A stretch of 5,061 nt of DNA from an uncultured Methylocystaceae bacterium (lineage in GTDB: Bacteria > Pseudomonadota > Alphaproteobacteria > Rhizobiales > Beijerinckiaceae), in assembly GCA_945956975.1 (NCBI GenBank), contig CAMFKC010000233.1:1-5061 (forward strand), in the 5' to 3' direction. Shown here piece by piece: positions 1 through 5,061 of this stretch; position 1 is the stretch's first letter, and the number at the start of each line of letters is the position of its first letter. The notes below the pieces were generated by a model that saw only the letters and a list, made by a program, of their open reading frames with translations, did no database searches and was not told the DNA's origin. The translations under genes and the position numbers were made by a program.

Positions 1-2
1 AT

Positions 3-785
3 TGCGATCTCTCCGGCGCGAAAGCCGGCGCCATCGCCGTCGTCACCGGCCCGAACATGGCGGGCAAATCGACCTACCTTCGCCAGAACGCGCTGATCGT
101 CGCGCTCGCGCAGATGGGGTCCTTCGTGCCCGCGGCCAAGGCGCATATGGGCGTCGTCGACCGCCTGTTCTCGCGCGTCGGCGCGTCGGACGACCTCGCG
201 CGCGGGCGTTCGACCTTCATGGTCGAGATGGTCGAGACCGCCGCCATCCTCAACCAGGCGACCGAGCGTTCGCTCGTCATCCTCGACGAGATCGGGCGCG
301 GCACGGCGACCTTCGACGGCCTCTCCATCGCCTGGGCGACGATGGAGCACCTGCATGACTCCAATAAATCGCGCGCTTTGTTCGCCACGCATTTCCACGA
401 GCTGACGCAGCTCGGCCAGCGGCTGAACCGCCTCAAGAACCTCACCATGCGCGTCGCCGACTGGAACGGCGAGGTCGTGTTCCTGCACGAGGTGATCTCA
501 GGCGCAGCCGACCGCAGCTACGGCATTCAGGTCGCGAAACTCGCTGGTCTGCCGGGCAGCGTGGTGGAGCGCGCGAAGCACATCCTCGGCGAACTCGAGG
601 CCAGCGACCGTCGCGCGCCGGTGGAACGGCTGCCGCTGTTCTCGGCGCGGCCCGCGCCGCCACCGAAGGTGGAGGCGAAAAAGGACGCCGTGCGCGAGAA
701 GCTGGCGGCCATCGATCCGGACGAATTGTCGCCGCGTGCAGCGCTTGAGGCGCTGTATGAGTTGCGGCGTCTGGCGAAGGAGTAG
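3..785 (+). CDS. mutS: DNA mismatch repair protein MutS, C-terminal ATPase part (5' end outside window)
   Basis: MutS recognises mismatches and small loops and uses ATP to recruit MutL. The visible 260 residues are the C-terminal ATPase domain; the mismatch-binding, connector, core and clamp domains lie before the window. Seen: Walker A GPNMAGKST (fragment residues 16-24), the ABC-signature-like ARGRSTF (about 66-72), Walker B LVILDEIGRGT with the Asp-Glu pair at 95-96, the switch histidine in ATHFHE (about 128-133), and the conserved ADRSYGIQVAKLAGLP helical segment (about 169-184) needed for dimerisation. A variable linker follows, then the family-typical end DELSPRAALEALYELRRL. RLPLF at about 209-213 sits where many MutS proteins carry a beta-clamp-binding pentapeptide; that role is inferred. 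The reading frame is open from base 3, so the ATG at 57 inside Walker A is not a start. All catalytic motifs are intact. It converges with the CoA-transferase operon. Family assignment is essentially certain. Confidence 0.97.
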   Translation, partial: CDLSGAKAGAIAVVTGPNMAGKSTYLRQNALIVALAQMGSFVPAAKAHMGVVDRLFSRVGASDDLARGRSTFMVEMVETAAILNQATERSLVILDEIGRGTATFDGLSIAWATMEHLHDSNKSRALFATHFHELTQLGQRLNRLKNLTMRVADWNGEVVFLHEVISGAADRSYGIQVAKLAGLPGSVVERAKHILGELEASDRRAPVERLPLFSARPAPPPKVEAKKDAVREKLAAIDPDELSPRAALEALYELRRLAKE

Positions 786-798
786 GGTTGCGGCGCAG

Positions 799-835
799 CC
801 CCCTCCCTTTCCCTCCCCCGCTCCGCGGGAGAGGG
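799..835. repeat. GC-rich dispersed repeat, left arm of an inverted pair
   Basis: This 37-base element of C-runs and G-runs is the reverse complement of 884-920 at 33 of 37 positions, counted by hand. It begins 13 bases after the mutS stop. Its core is a short hairpin (about CCCGC, 3 bases, GCGGG, read on the minus strand). Similar GC-rich intergenic elements are common in high-GC proteobacteria. I infer a dispersed palindromic element that may also act as a transcription barrier between the convergent genes. There is no U-tract, so it is not a canonical intrinsic terminator. Confidence 0.7.
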
Positions 836-883
836 GACGGCAGGCGTTTGTGGCAGCGACAAAGATGAAGGCGCGAATCTACT

Positions 884-920
884 CCCTCTCCCGCGAAGCG
901 GGGGAGGGTTGGGGAGGGGG
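884..920. repeat. GC-rich dispersed repeat, right arm of an inverted pair
   Basis: This is the second copy of the element at 799-835, in opposite orientation, with 48 bases between the copies. It ends exactly at the base before the stop codon of the beta CoA-transferase gene. The two copies could fold into one long stem, or each into its own hairpin (CCCGC-GAA-GCGGG here). Because the mutS and CoA-transferase transcripts converge here, either fold could stop or stabilise both 3' ends; this is inference. Confidence 0.7.
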
Positions 921-1673
921 TCAGGCCGCCGCCCGGTTCTCCCCGCGCAACATATCCGCAAACGCCGGATAGCTCTCCGCCAGTTCCTCCGTCACGCGCC
1001 CGCGCAACAGCGCCAGATTCTCCGCGCTCGGCGCCGTCGTCTCCGGCACGTTCGCCGGTTCATCGTAGTCGAACCCCGTCGCCGCGCGCACATCCGCGGC
1101 TGTGTAGCCGTGATGCACGCTGCGCAGTGCGAAGCGCTTCTTCGTCTTGTCGAAGTCGAACAAAGCCATGCCGGTCAGCAGCGCATGCGGGCCGCCCGGG
1201 CGCACGATGCCGTCGCTGACGCCGGGCGCCGAAACATAATCCACCTTCGGCACGAAGACGCGCGGGGAATGTTCCTCGCGGAACAGGATCACGCGCGGCA
1301 CGAGGTAGTACATGAAGGCCGAGCCGAAGCAGCCGGGCCAGCGCACGTCGGTCTGCGGATAGTCGCCGGTGCCGACGAGATTGATGTTGGCCTCGCCGTC
1401 GATCTGCCCGCCGCCGAGGAAGAACGCGTCGACGCGTCCCTGCGCCGTGCAGTCGAACAATTCGACGCCGCCGTTGGTGAAGAAATTATGCTCCTCCGAG
1501 CCGAGGATGGAAATGCGCACGCGCTCGCGCTTCGCGATTTCGTTGCGCGCGCGCAGCAGCATCGCGCCGGCGGCGGGCATGGGCGAGGAGGCGCCGACCG
1601 CGACATGGCGGATGCCGTCGAGGAGATCGGCGATGGTGGCGATGATCAGCTCGCGGTTCGAATAACCCGGCAT
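921..1673 (-). CDS. CoA-transferase family I (GctB-like), beta subunit
   Basis: This is a 250-residue soluble protein resembling the beta subunit of family I CoA-transferases such as glutaconate CoA-transferase GctB. These enzymes move CoA between acyl-CoA and a free acid through a glutamyl-CoA thioester. Seen: the N-terminal NRELIIATIADLL helix, the beta-strand RISILGSEE (residues 53-61) where the family's catalytic glutamate region lies, the family core FFLGGGQIDGEANIN (84-98), VDYVSAPGVSDG (144-155), and the C-terminal ALFDFDKTKKRF and GYTAADVRAATGFDYD motifs. The ATG start at 1673 overlaps the last base of the alpha gene (TGATG) and is preceded by GAGG seven bases away, so translation is probably coupled. 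Oddities: the segment between the active-site strand and GGGQID is about 25 residues shorter than I recall for GctB, and the glutamates are shifted (see findings). Family membership is firm. Substrate is unknown, and a hydrolase role like that of IpdAB is possible. Confidence 0.88.
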   Translation of the reverse strand: MPGYSNRELIIATIADLLDGIRHVAVGASSPMPAAGAMLLRARNEIAKRERVRISILGSEEHNFFTNGGVELFDCTAQGRVDAFFLGGGQIDGEANINLVGTGDYPQTDVRWPGCFGSAFMYYLVPRVILFREEHSPRVFVPKVDYVSAPGVSDGIVRPGGPHALLTGMALFDFDKTKKRFALRSVHHGYTAADVRAATGFDYDEPANVPETTAPSAENLALLRGRVTEELAESYPAFADMLRGENRAAA

Positions 1674-2494
1674 CACGCGGCCTCGCGCAGGCGGCGGGCG
1701 AAGCCGTCCATGTAGGCGGCGAAGCCCTCCGGCGTGCGCGCCATCGCCGCGTAGCGGGCGACCTCGGCGGTGTCGACGCCATATTCGCCCCACAGCGGCA
1801 GCGGCCATGCGCCGCGCGGCGCGACCGCGATCTTGGTCACGTAGAGCGCGGGCAGGACGCCGGCGGCGGAATCTTCGCTCTTCAGCAGCGATTCCTCGCT
1901 GATGCGCTCGACGGTGACGATAGTGGCCTTCGAGGCCTGCGCCATGGTCAGCAATTCGCGGCGGCGACCGATGCGGACGTTGCCGAAGCGGTCGGCTTCC
2001 GGCGCGTGGAAGATGGAGACGTCGGGCTGGATCGCGGGCACGACGATGATCGGGTCTTCTTCCTCGGCGAAGGGGTTCTGGATCGTCTTCCAGTCGGTGC
2101 GGGTCTTGAGCAGGTCCGAGCCGATGATGCCGCGGATCGGCAGGAAGGGCACGCCCTTCTGCGCGGCGATCAGGCCCGAATGCACGGCGGGGCAGGTCGC
2201 GTCCATCAGCTTGAACGAACCCTTCCGCACCGCATCCTGGAAGCGCGGCGCGCCGCCGGCCTCGCCGAGCGTCACGGCGCTCGTTTCCAGCGTGCCGACC
2301 AGTCCCTCGCCGATCAGCATGTCGCCCTGCATGCCCGTCACCGGCACGCAGACGACGTGCAGATTCTTCGGGCGGTTCGCGATGATGGCGGCGGTGGCGC
2401 TCATGGCGACGCCGCAATAATCGGCGGGCACGGCGAGCTTGCAGCCGGGCTGCACTTCGGCGGCCAGTTCCTCGAGCGAAACGATGTCTCCCAT
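1673..2494 (-). CDS. CoA-transferase family I (GctA-like), alpha subunit
   Basis: This 273-residue protein is the partner of the beta subunit that follows it; the two should form an alpha-beta enzyme. Motifs matching GctA/IpdA-type subunits are GDMLIGEG (residues 58-64), VPFLPIRGIIGSD (115-127), QNPF (139-142), VVPAIQPDVSIFHAPEADRFGNVRI spread over 151-175, ATIVTVERI (190-198) and PRGAWPLPLWGEYG (226-239). The ATG at 2494 has AGGGAG seven bases upstream and a good promoter just beyond, which supports this start. The glycine-rich loop near residue 25 (GGF in GctA as I recall it) reads PADYCG here, so the oxyanion-hole region looks altered. No pathway genes lie nearby. I do not assign a substrate; glutaconate, a 3-oxoacid or another acyl group are all possible. 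Confidence is high for the family and low for the reaction. Confidence 0.88.
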   Translation of the reverse strand: MGDIVSLEELAAEVQPGCKLAVPADYCGVAMSATAAIIANRPKNLHVVCVPVTGMQGDMLIGEGLVGTLETSAVTLGEAGGAPRFQDAVRKGSFKLMDATCPAVHSGLIAAQKGVPFLPIRGIIGSDLLKTRTDWKTIQNPFAEEEDPIIVVPAIQPDVSIFHAPEADRFGNVRIGRRRELLTMAQASKATIVTVERISEESLLKSEDSAAGVLPALYVTKIAVAPRGAWPLPLWGEYGVDTAEVARYAAMARTPEGFAAYMDGFARRLREAA

Positions 2495-2501
2495 GGGTCT
2501 T

Positions 2502-2507
2502 CTCCCT
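2502..2507 (-). promoter_or_regulatory. Ribosome binding site of the alpha CoA-transferase gene
   Basis: The minus strand reads AGGGAG, then seven bases, then the ATG at 2494. It is a strong Shine-Dalgarno match and fixes the start of the alpha subunit. Confidence 0.75.
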
Positions 2508-2515
2508 TTGGGCGG

Positions 2516-2544
2516 ATGATTTCGCGGGCCGCGGCCACGGTCAA
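2516..2544 (-). promoter_or_regulatory. Probable sigma70-type promoter of the CoA-transferase operon
   Basis: The minus strand shows TTGACC (2539-2544; five of six consensus bases), a 17-base spacer, and AATCAT (2516-2521; four of six). Transcription would begin near 2509, giving a leader of only about 15 bases that just contains the AGGGAG ribosome site. No operator dyad is evident. This rests on hand matching to the consensus only. Confidence 0.45.
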
Positions 2545-2634
2545 GCGCTTGGCGCGCGGGGCAGGGGTGCGGCGCCGGCCGCTCTCCTGCGTCTTGCTGC
2601 CTTACAGGAAGTGGCCGCGCGGAAAACTCCCGGT

Positions 2635-2838
2635 CTAGACGACGTGCGCTTCATTTTGCCGGGCGGGCCGGTGGGCAGGCCGCGGCCGGCATGCGGCGAG
2701 TTCACGCCCGGTTCCGAGCATGTTGCGGCAAGCCGAGCAAGCGATCTTGCTTGCGTCCATGTCGCCGAGTGTCAGCGAATTCATGCGGCCACAATTCGGG
2801 CACGCGACGTCAATCCTGAGGATTGCGGAGGCGCTCAT
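2635..2838 (-). CDS. Small hypothetical protein with a CxxC-x17-CxxC zinc-ribbon-like motif
   Basis: This is a 67-residue protein. Residues 13-16 are CPNC and 34-37 are CSAC, separated by 17 residues, a spacing that fits a zinc ribbon or treble-clef-like fold. A fifth cysteine is at 50. The tail from about 45 is rich in arginine and proline and looks unstructured. There is no signal peptide or membrane segment. The start at 2838 is chosen because GGAGGG lies seven bases upstream. A longer in-frame reading to 2937 has no ribosome site and adds unconserved-looking sequence. The next gene downstream is the CoA-transferase operon, 140 bases away, with its own probable promoter. I do not recognise the family. 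Zinc binding is inferred from the cysteines alone; nucleic-acid binding is possible. Confidence 0.7.
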   Translation of the reverse strand: MSASAILRIDVACPNCGRMNSLTLGDMDASKIACSACRNMLGTGRELAACRPRPAHRPARQNEAHVV

Positions 2839-2981
2839 GCGGAGGCCCTCCAGTCTTGGGCGAATGGCGCAGCCAAAGGCGGCCATCCAGCGGTCTGCCT
2901 GGAAAGTTCGACCGCATGAACTCAGGCTAGCACCCAATAGTGGCGATGAAGAGATTCGTGCTCCGGCCGACCTCCGCAGTG

Positions 2982-3010
2982 AAAAAAACGCCGGCGTCCA
3001 AGCCGGCGTT
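2982..3010 (-). terminator. Rho-independent terminator after the His-rich protein gene
   Basis: Read on the minus strand, a perfect 9-bp stem AACGCCGGC / GCCGGCGTT (3002-3010 with 2987-2995) encloses a 6-base loop and runs into seven consecutive T (2982-2988). It starts 24 bases after the stop of the gene at 3034-3288. It should separate that gene from the CxxC protein gene downstream. Confidence 0.9.
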
Positions 3011-3033
3011 CTGGTTGTCGCTCTAAACTGCGA

Positions 3034-3288
3034 TCAGTCGTCGTGGCGGATGACGACCTTGCCGCCGTGGTGACGATGACCCTCGCGGATCATGACGCGC
3101 GGCCCGTGATGGCGATGCCCCTCGCGAATGACGACGCGCGGCCCATGATGACGCATATGGTGCTTCTTGATGACGGTGACGCGCGACCCGTCCATGCCGC
3201 GTTTCTTGATGATGGTCGTTTCGGCCGACGCGGCGCCGAAGGTCATGGTGGCCGCGGCGAGGGCGGCGGCTGCAATGGCGAATTTCAT
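3034..3288 (-). CDS. Small secreted histidine-rich repeat protein, hypothetical
   Basis: This is an 84-residue protein. Residues 1-22 form a typical signal peptide (MKF, alanine-rich core, ending ASA before ETT), so the mature protein of about 62 residues is probably periplasmic or exported. The mature part has tandem 13-residue units: HHGPRVVIREGHR (47-59), HHGPRVMIREGHR (60-72) and the shorter HHGGKVVIRHDD (73-84). Weaker related units, TTIIKKRGMDGSR and VTVIKKHHMR, precede them. Eleven of the mature residues are histidine. Each unit looks like a short beta-strand (VVIR) followed by a His/Gly turn. GAGGAG six bases before the ATG supports the start. A terminator precedes it (infC) and another follows it, so it is probably a single-gene transcript, although I saw no convincing promoter in the short gap. 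Binding of metal such as Ni, Cu or Zn is inferred from composition. No known family was recognised. Confidence 0.85.
   Translation of the reverse strand: MKFAIAAAALAAATMTFGAASAETTIIKKRGMDGSRVTVIKKHHMRHHGPRVVIREGHRHHGPRVMIREGHRHHGGKVVIRHDD
3037..3150 (-). repeat. In-frame 39-base tandem repeat in the His-rich gene
   Basis: Two full 39-base units (3112-3150 and 3073-3111) agree at 33 of 39 bases by hand count, and a partial third unit (3037-3072) ends at the stop codon. The period is a multiple of three, so gain or loss of a unit would keep the frame. Each unit encodes one HHG-x-x-V-x-I-R-E-G-H-R repeat. Confidence 0.8.
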
Positions 3289-3384
3289 CGTGTGCTCCTC
3301 TCGAATCTTTACGGGAGGTCAAACACTTGAGCCGGGCCAACGGTTCCCGGATCGCTTCTTCGCCCGGTGGCGGCGGCGCGGGCC

Positions 3385-3416
3385 AAAAGACAAATGGCCG
3401 GGGCGAGCCCGGCCAT
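3385..3416 (-). terminator. Rho-independent terminator of infC
   Basis: The minus strand folds as a 9-bp stem ATGGCCGGG / CCCGGCCAT (3408-3416 with 3394-3402) with a 5-base loop, followed by the T-rich run TTTGTCTTTT. It lies about 30 bases past the infC stop. It implies that infC is not co-transcribed with the gene downstream. Confidence 0.8.
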
Positions 3417-3447
3417 GATGAAGCTGTCAGCCAATCTGAGCGGCCGG

Positions 3448-3987
3448 CTACCGCGGCGAGAGAACCATCACCATCTGGCGGCCTTCCATCGAGGGCTCGG
3501 CCTCGACCTTGGCGATCTGCACCGTCTCCTGCTTCACGCGCTCGAGCAGGCGATAGCCGATGTCCTGATGGGCCATTTCGCGGCCGCGGAAGCGCAGGGT
3601 GATCTTCACCTTGTCGCCCTCGATGAAGAAGCGGCGCATCGCCTTCATCTTCACGTCGTAGTCGTGGTCGTCGATGCCCGGCCGCAGCTTGATCTCCTTG
3701 ACCTCGACGATCTTCTGCTTCTTGCGCGCTTCCGCGGCCTTCTTCTGCTCGTTGAACTTGAACTTGCCGTAGTCGAGGATCTTGCAAACGGGCGGATTGG
3801 CGTTCGGAACGATCTCGACCAGATCGAGGCCCGCCTCTTCGGCAAGCTGCATCGCGTCCTGGATGGGCGTCGGGCCGCGGTTCTGGCCTTCGGCGTCGAT
3901 GAGCTGGACGGTCGGAACGCGAATCTCGCGGTTGGTGCGCGGCCCCGATTTCTCAGGCGTCGGGGGCGCTTTCATGGGACGACGAAT
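3448..3987 (-). CDS. infC: Translation initiation factor IF-3, ATT start codon
   Basis: IF-3 binds the 30S subunit, prevents premature 50S joining and checks the start codon and initiator tRNA. From the ATT the protein has 179 residues. Seen: the N-terminal domain with GPRTNREIRVPTVQLID, AMQLAEEAGLDLVEIVPNA and PPVCKILDYGKFKF; the lysine-rich linker EQKKAAEARKKQK; and the C-terminal domain with VKEIKLRPGIDDHDYDVK, RFFIEGDKVKITLRFRGRE and the ending MEGRQMVMVLSPR. It is complete. Start choice: an ATG at 3975 has no Shine-Dalgarno sequence, whereas the in-frame ATT at 3985-3987 has GGAG eight bases upstream and adds the N-terminus (M)RRP, as in related alphaproteobacterial IF-3 proteins as I recall them. 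AUU starts let IF-3 repress its own translation, as known in E. coli. The gene has its own likely promoter and terminator and is not followed by rpmI-rplT. Confidence 0.97.
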   Translation of the reverse strand: MRRPMKAPPTPEKSGPRTNREIRVPTVQLIDAEGQNRGPTPIQDAMQLAEEAGLDLVEIVPNANPPVCKILDYGKFKFNEQKKAAEARKKQKIVEVKEIKLRPGIDDHDYDVKMKAMRRFFIEGDKVKITLRFRGREMAHQDIGYRLLERVKQETVQIAKVEAEPSMEGRQMVMVLSPR

Positions 3988-3999
3988 GGCGGCTTCTCC
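3985..3999 (-). promoter_or_regulatory. infC translation start: GGAG ribosome site and ATT start codon
   Basis: On the minus strand GGAG (3996-3999), eight bases, then ATT (3985-3987), followed by codons CGT CGT CCC ATG. The rare start codon is discriminated against by IF-3 itself, so high IF-3 should lower infC translation. The mechanism is known from E. coli; here it is inferred from the sequence. Confidence 0.75.
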
Positions 4000-4112
4000 A
4001 CTGCTGTTTCAACAAGATCCGGTGTCTCGCGCGGGCCGCCGTCGCATGGCGGAGGCGCCGGGCGCATATGACAAATCGGCCGCTGGCCGGGGCCATCGGA
4101 CGATCGGCAGGG

Positions 4113-4141
4113 AACATCGGTGTTCGGGCAGCTCAAGTCAA
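4113..4141 (-). promoter_or_regulatory. Possible sigma70-type promoter of infC
   Basis: The minus strand carries TTGACT (4136-4141; five of six consensus bases), a 17-base spacer and GATGTT (4113-4118; three of six), starting just after the stop codon of the upstream glycosyltransferase. Transcription would begin near 4106, giving a leader of about 120 bases before the ATT start. The weak -10 makes this tentative; read-through from the glycosyltransferase gene is the alternative. Confidence 0.4.
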
Positions 4142-4149
4142 CCGCAGTT

Positions 4150-5061
4150 TTAGGCGGTTTGCGCCGGTTCCAGCAGGCTTTCGTAGACCGACAGGGTGGC
4201 GGCGCACATCCGCTCGACCGAAAAGCGCTCCAGCACATGGGCGCGGGCGCGCAGGCCGAGCGACTCGCGGGCGGACGTTCGCAGGTCCAGCGCTTCGCCG
4301 ATTGCGGCGGCGAGTTCTCCGGCGTCATGGGCTGGCGTGAGCCATCCCGTTCGCTGGCCGGGCGCCGCCTCAGGCGGCGCGACCACGGTTTCCGCGCTGG
4401 CGCCGAGATCCGAGACGACGACCGGCGCCCCCATCGCCTGCGCCTCGACCGCGATCCGCCCGAAAGCCTCGGGCTCGGTGGAGGGCGCAACCACGCAGGC
4501 CGCCGAGAGCAGGGCCGCCGGCATGTCGGCGCAATGGCCGACGCGGCGGACGATTCCCTGCAGGCCCGCCTCCGCGATGGCGCGGTCGATCTCGCGCGGA
4601 TAGGCGTCGCGCTGCTCGTCGCCGGCCAGGATGAAGATCGTGTCGGACCGGCCCTGCGCCCGCAGGATTTTCGCAGCGTCGATCAGCACGCGATGGCCCT
4701 TGCGGCGGGCGAGTCGGGCGGGCAGCAGGACGATGCGCTGGTCCGGCGGCGCCCCCCATGTCTCGCGCAGGCCTCGCACCCGCTCGCCATCCACGGCGTC
4801 AGGCGAAAAAACGCGCTGGTCGACGCCGCGATGGATCGTCACGATCCGTCCTTCCGCCTCCGGGTAGCGCTCGAGGATGTGGCGCGCGGTATAGGCGGAA
4901 TTGGCGATCACGCGGTCGCCCATCGCCATCACCGAATTGTAGCGCGTCTTGATCGCGTTCCGGTCGGAATAGACGCCGTGATAGGTCGTCACGAAGGGCG
5001 TACCCGTGCGCTTCACGGCGCCGAGCGCCACCCAGGCGGGCGCGCGCGAGCGGGCATGGAC
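4150..5061 (-). CDS. GT4-type glycosyltransferase, C-terminal part (5' end outside window)
   Basis: This looks like a retaining GT-B glycosyltransferase of family GT4 (glycosyl transferase group 1), a cytoplasmic enzyme that moves a sugar from a nucleotide-sugar donor. The visible 303 residues start with VHARSRAPAWVALGA and TGTPFVTTYHG (end of the N-terminal acceptor domain), then RVIANSAYTARHI and IHRGVD at the domain junction. The donor domain shows LLPARLARRKGH with basic residues (about 116-121), ILAGDEQ, RRVGHCADMPAALLSAACVVAPS, and EAFGRIAVE, the EX7E motif with glutamates near 198 and 206, followed by MGAPVVVSDLGA. The frame is open to the window edge, so the GTG at 5031 is probably internal. 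No membrane segment is visible. It ends 162 bases before infC. A role in lipopolysaccharide or other surface polysaccharide is likely from family habit; donor and acceptor cannot be read from the sequence. Confidence 0.9.
   Translation of the reverse strand, partial: VHARSRAPAWVALGAVKRTGTPFVTTYHGVYSDRNAIKTRYNSVMAMGDRVIANSAYTARHILERYPEAEGRIVTIHRGVDQRVFSPDAVDGERVRGLRETWGAPPDQRIVLLPARLARRKGHRVLIDAAKILRAQGRSDTIFILAGDEQRDAYPREIDRAIAEAGLQGIVRRVGHCADMPAALLSAACVVAPSTEPEAFGRIAVEAQAMGAPVVVSDLGASAETVVAPPEAAPGQRTGWLTPAHDAGELAAAIGEALDLRTSARESLGLRARAHVLERFSVERMCAATLSVYESLLEPAQTA

Noticed and set aside
799..920. CRISPR array or insertion-sequence ends for the paired GC-rich elements
   Set aside because: There are only two copies, in opposite orientation, 48 bases apart, with no transposase frame, no target duplication seen and no regular spacer pattern.
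909..1715. Long plus-strand open frame (268 residues) opposite the CoA-transferase beta gene
   Set aside because: It is rich in Arg, Ala and His, has no recognisable motifs, and lies antisense to a gene with clear family motifs. It is a high-GC shadow frame.
2006..2638. Plus-strand open frame of 210 residues opposite the alpha subunit
   Set aside because: Composition is typical of the antisense of a GC-rich gene, it shows no domain, and it runs through the predicted promoter and ribosome site of the alpha gene.
2839..2937. Longer N-terminus for the CxxC protein, starting at 2937
   Set aside because: No ribosome site precedes 2937, the extra 33 residues show no motif, and the inner ATG at 2838 has GGAGGG seven bases upstream.
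3332..3350. Dyad CCGGG / CCCGG upstream of the His-rich gene, considered as an operator or terminator
   Set aside because: The arms are only 5 bases with a mismatched centre and no T-run; such short GC dyads are expected by chance at this base composition.
3973..3975. ATG as the infC start codon
   Set aside because: No Shine-Dalgarno sequence lies in front of it, while the ATT four codons upstream has GGAG at a good distance and restores the family N-terminus.
4140..4159. Hairpin AACCGC / GCGGTT over the stop codon of the glycosyltransferase gene
   Set aside because: The stem is only 6 bp with an 8-base loop and no T-run follows on the minus strand, so it is not convincing as a terminator.
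5029..5031. GTG at 5031 as the true start of the glycosyltransferase
   Set aside because: The frame stays open to the window edge and the upstream residues VHARSRAPAW read as family sequence; a start here would omit most of the N-terminal domain.

Overview
The window is GC-rich, gene-dense bacterial DNA. Codon usage, the IF-3 N-terminus, the style of the CoA-transferase pair and the GC-rich dispersed intergenic repeat suggest an alphaproteobacterium, probably of the Hyphomicrobiales (Rhizobiales). That placement is inference and no family is named with confidence. No RNA gene, insertion sequence, prophage or CRISPR array was found, and no stretch over 300 bases lacks a gene.

Layout. Positions 3-785 (+) hold the C-terminal ATPase part of mutS, cut by the left edge. 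It converges on a two-gene CoA-transferase operon on the minus strand (alpha 1673-2494, beta 921-1673, sharing one base at TGATG). The 135-base gap between them carries two inverted copies of a 37-base GC-rich repeat. Upstream of the alpha gene lies a plausible sigma70 promoter with a very short leader. Next, all on the minus strand, are a 67-residue protein with two CxxC pairs (2635-2838), a clear intrinsic terminator (2982-3010), an 84-residue predicted secreted protein with histidine-rich 13-residue repeats (3034-3288), the infC terminator (3385-3416), infC for initiation factor IF-3 (3448-3987), and a GT4-type glycosyltransferase cut by the right edge (4150-5061).

How the parts relate. 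The genes do not form one pathway. mutS and infC are housekeeping genes, and the glycosyltransferase probably serves the cell surface. The CoA-transferase pair is a self-contained operon with no pathway partner in view. infC has its own probable promoter and terminator and no rpmI after it. Its best-supported start is ATT, not the ATG four codons further in; this is the hallmark of IF-3 autoregulation.

There is no convincing new multi-gene system here. The points most worth a second look are the ATT start of infC, the altered active-site loops of the CoA-transferase-like pair, the His-rich repeat protein and the inverted-repeat pair at the mutS convergence.
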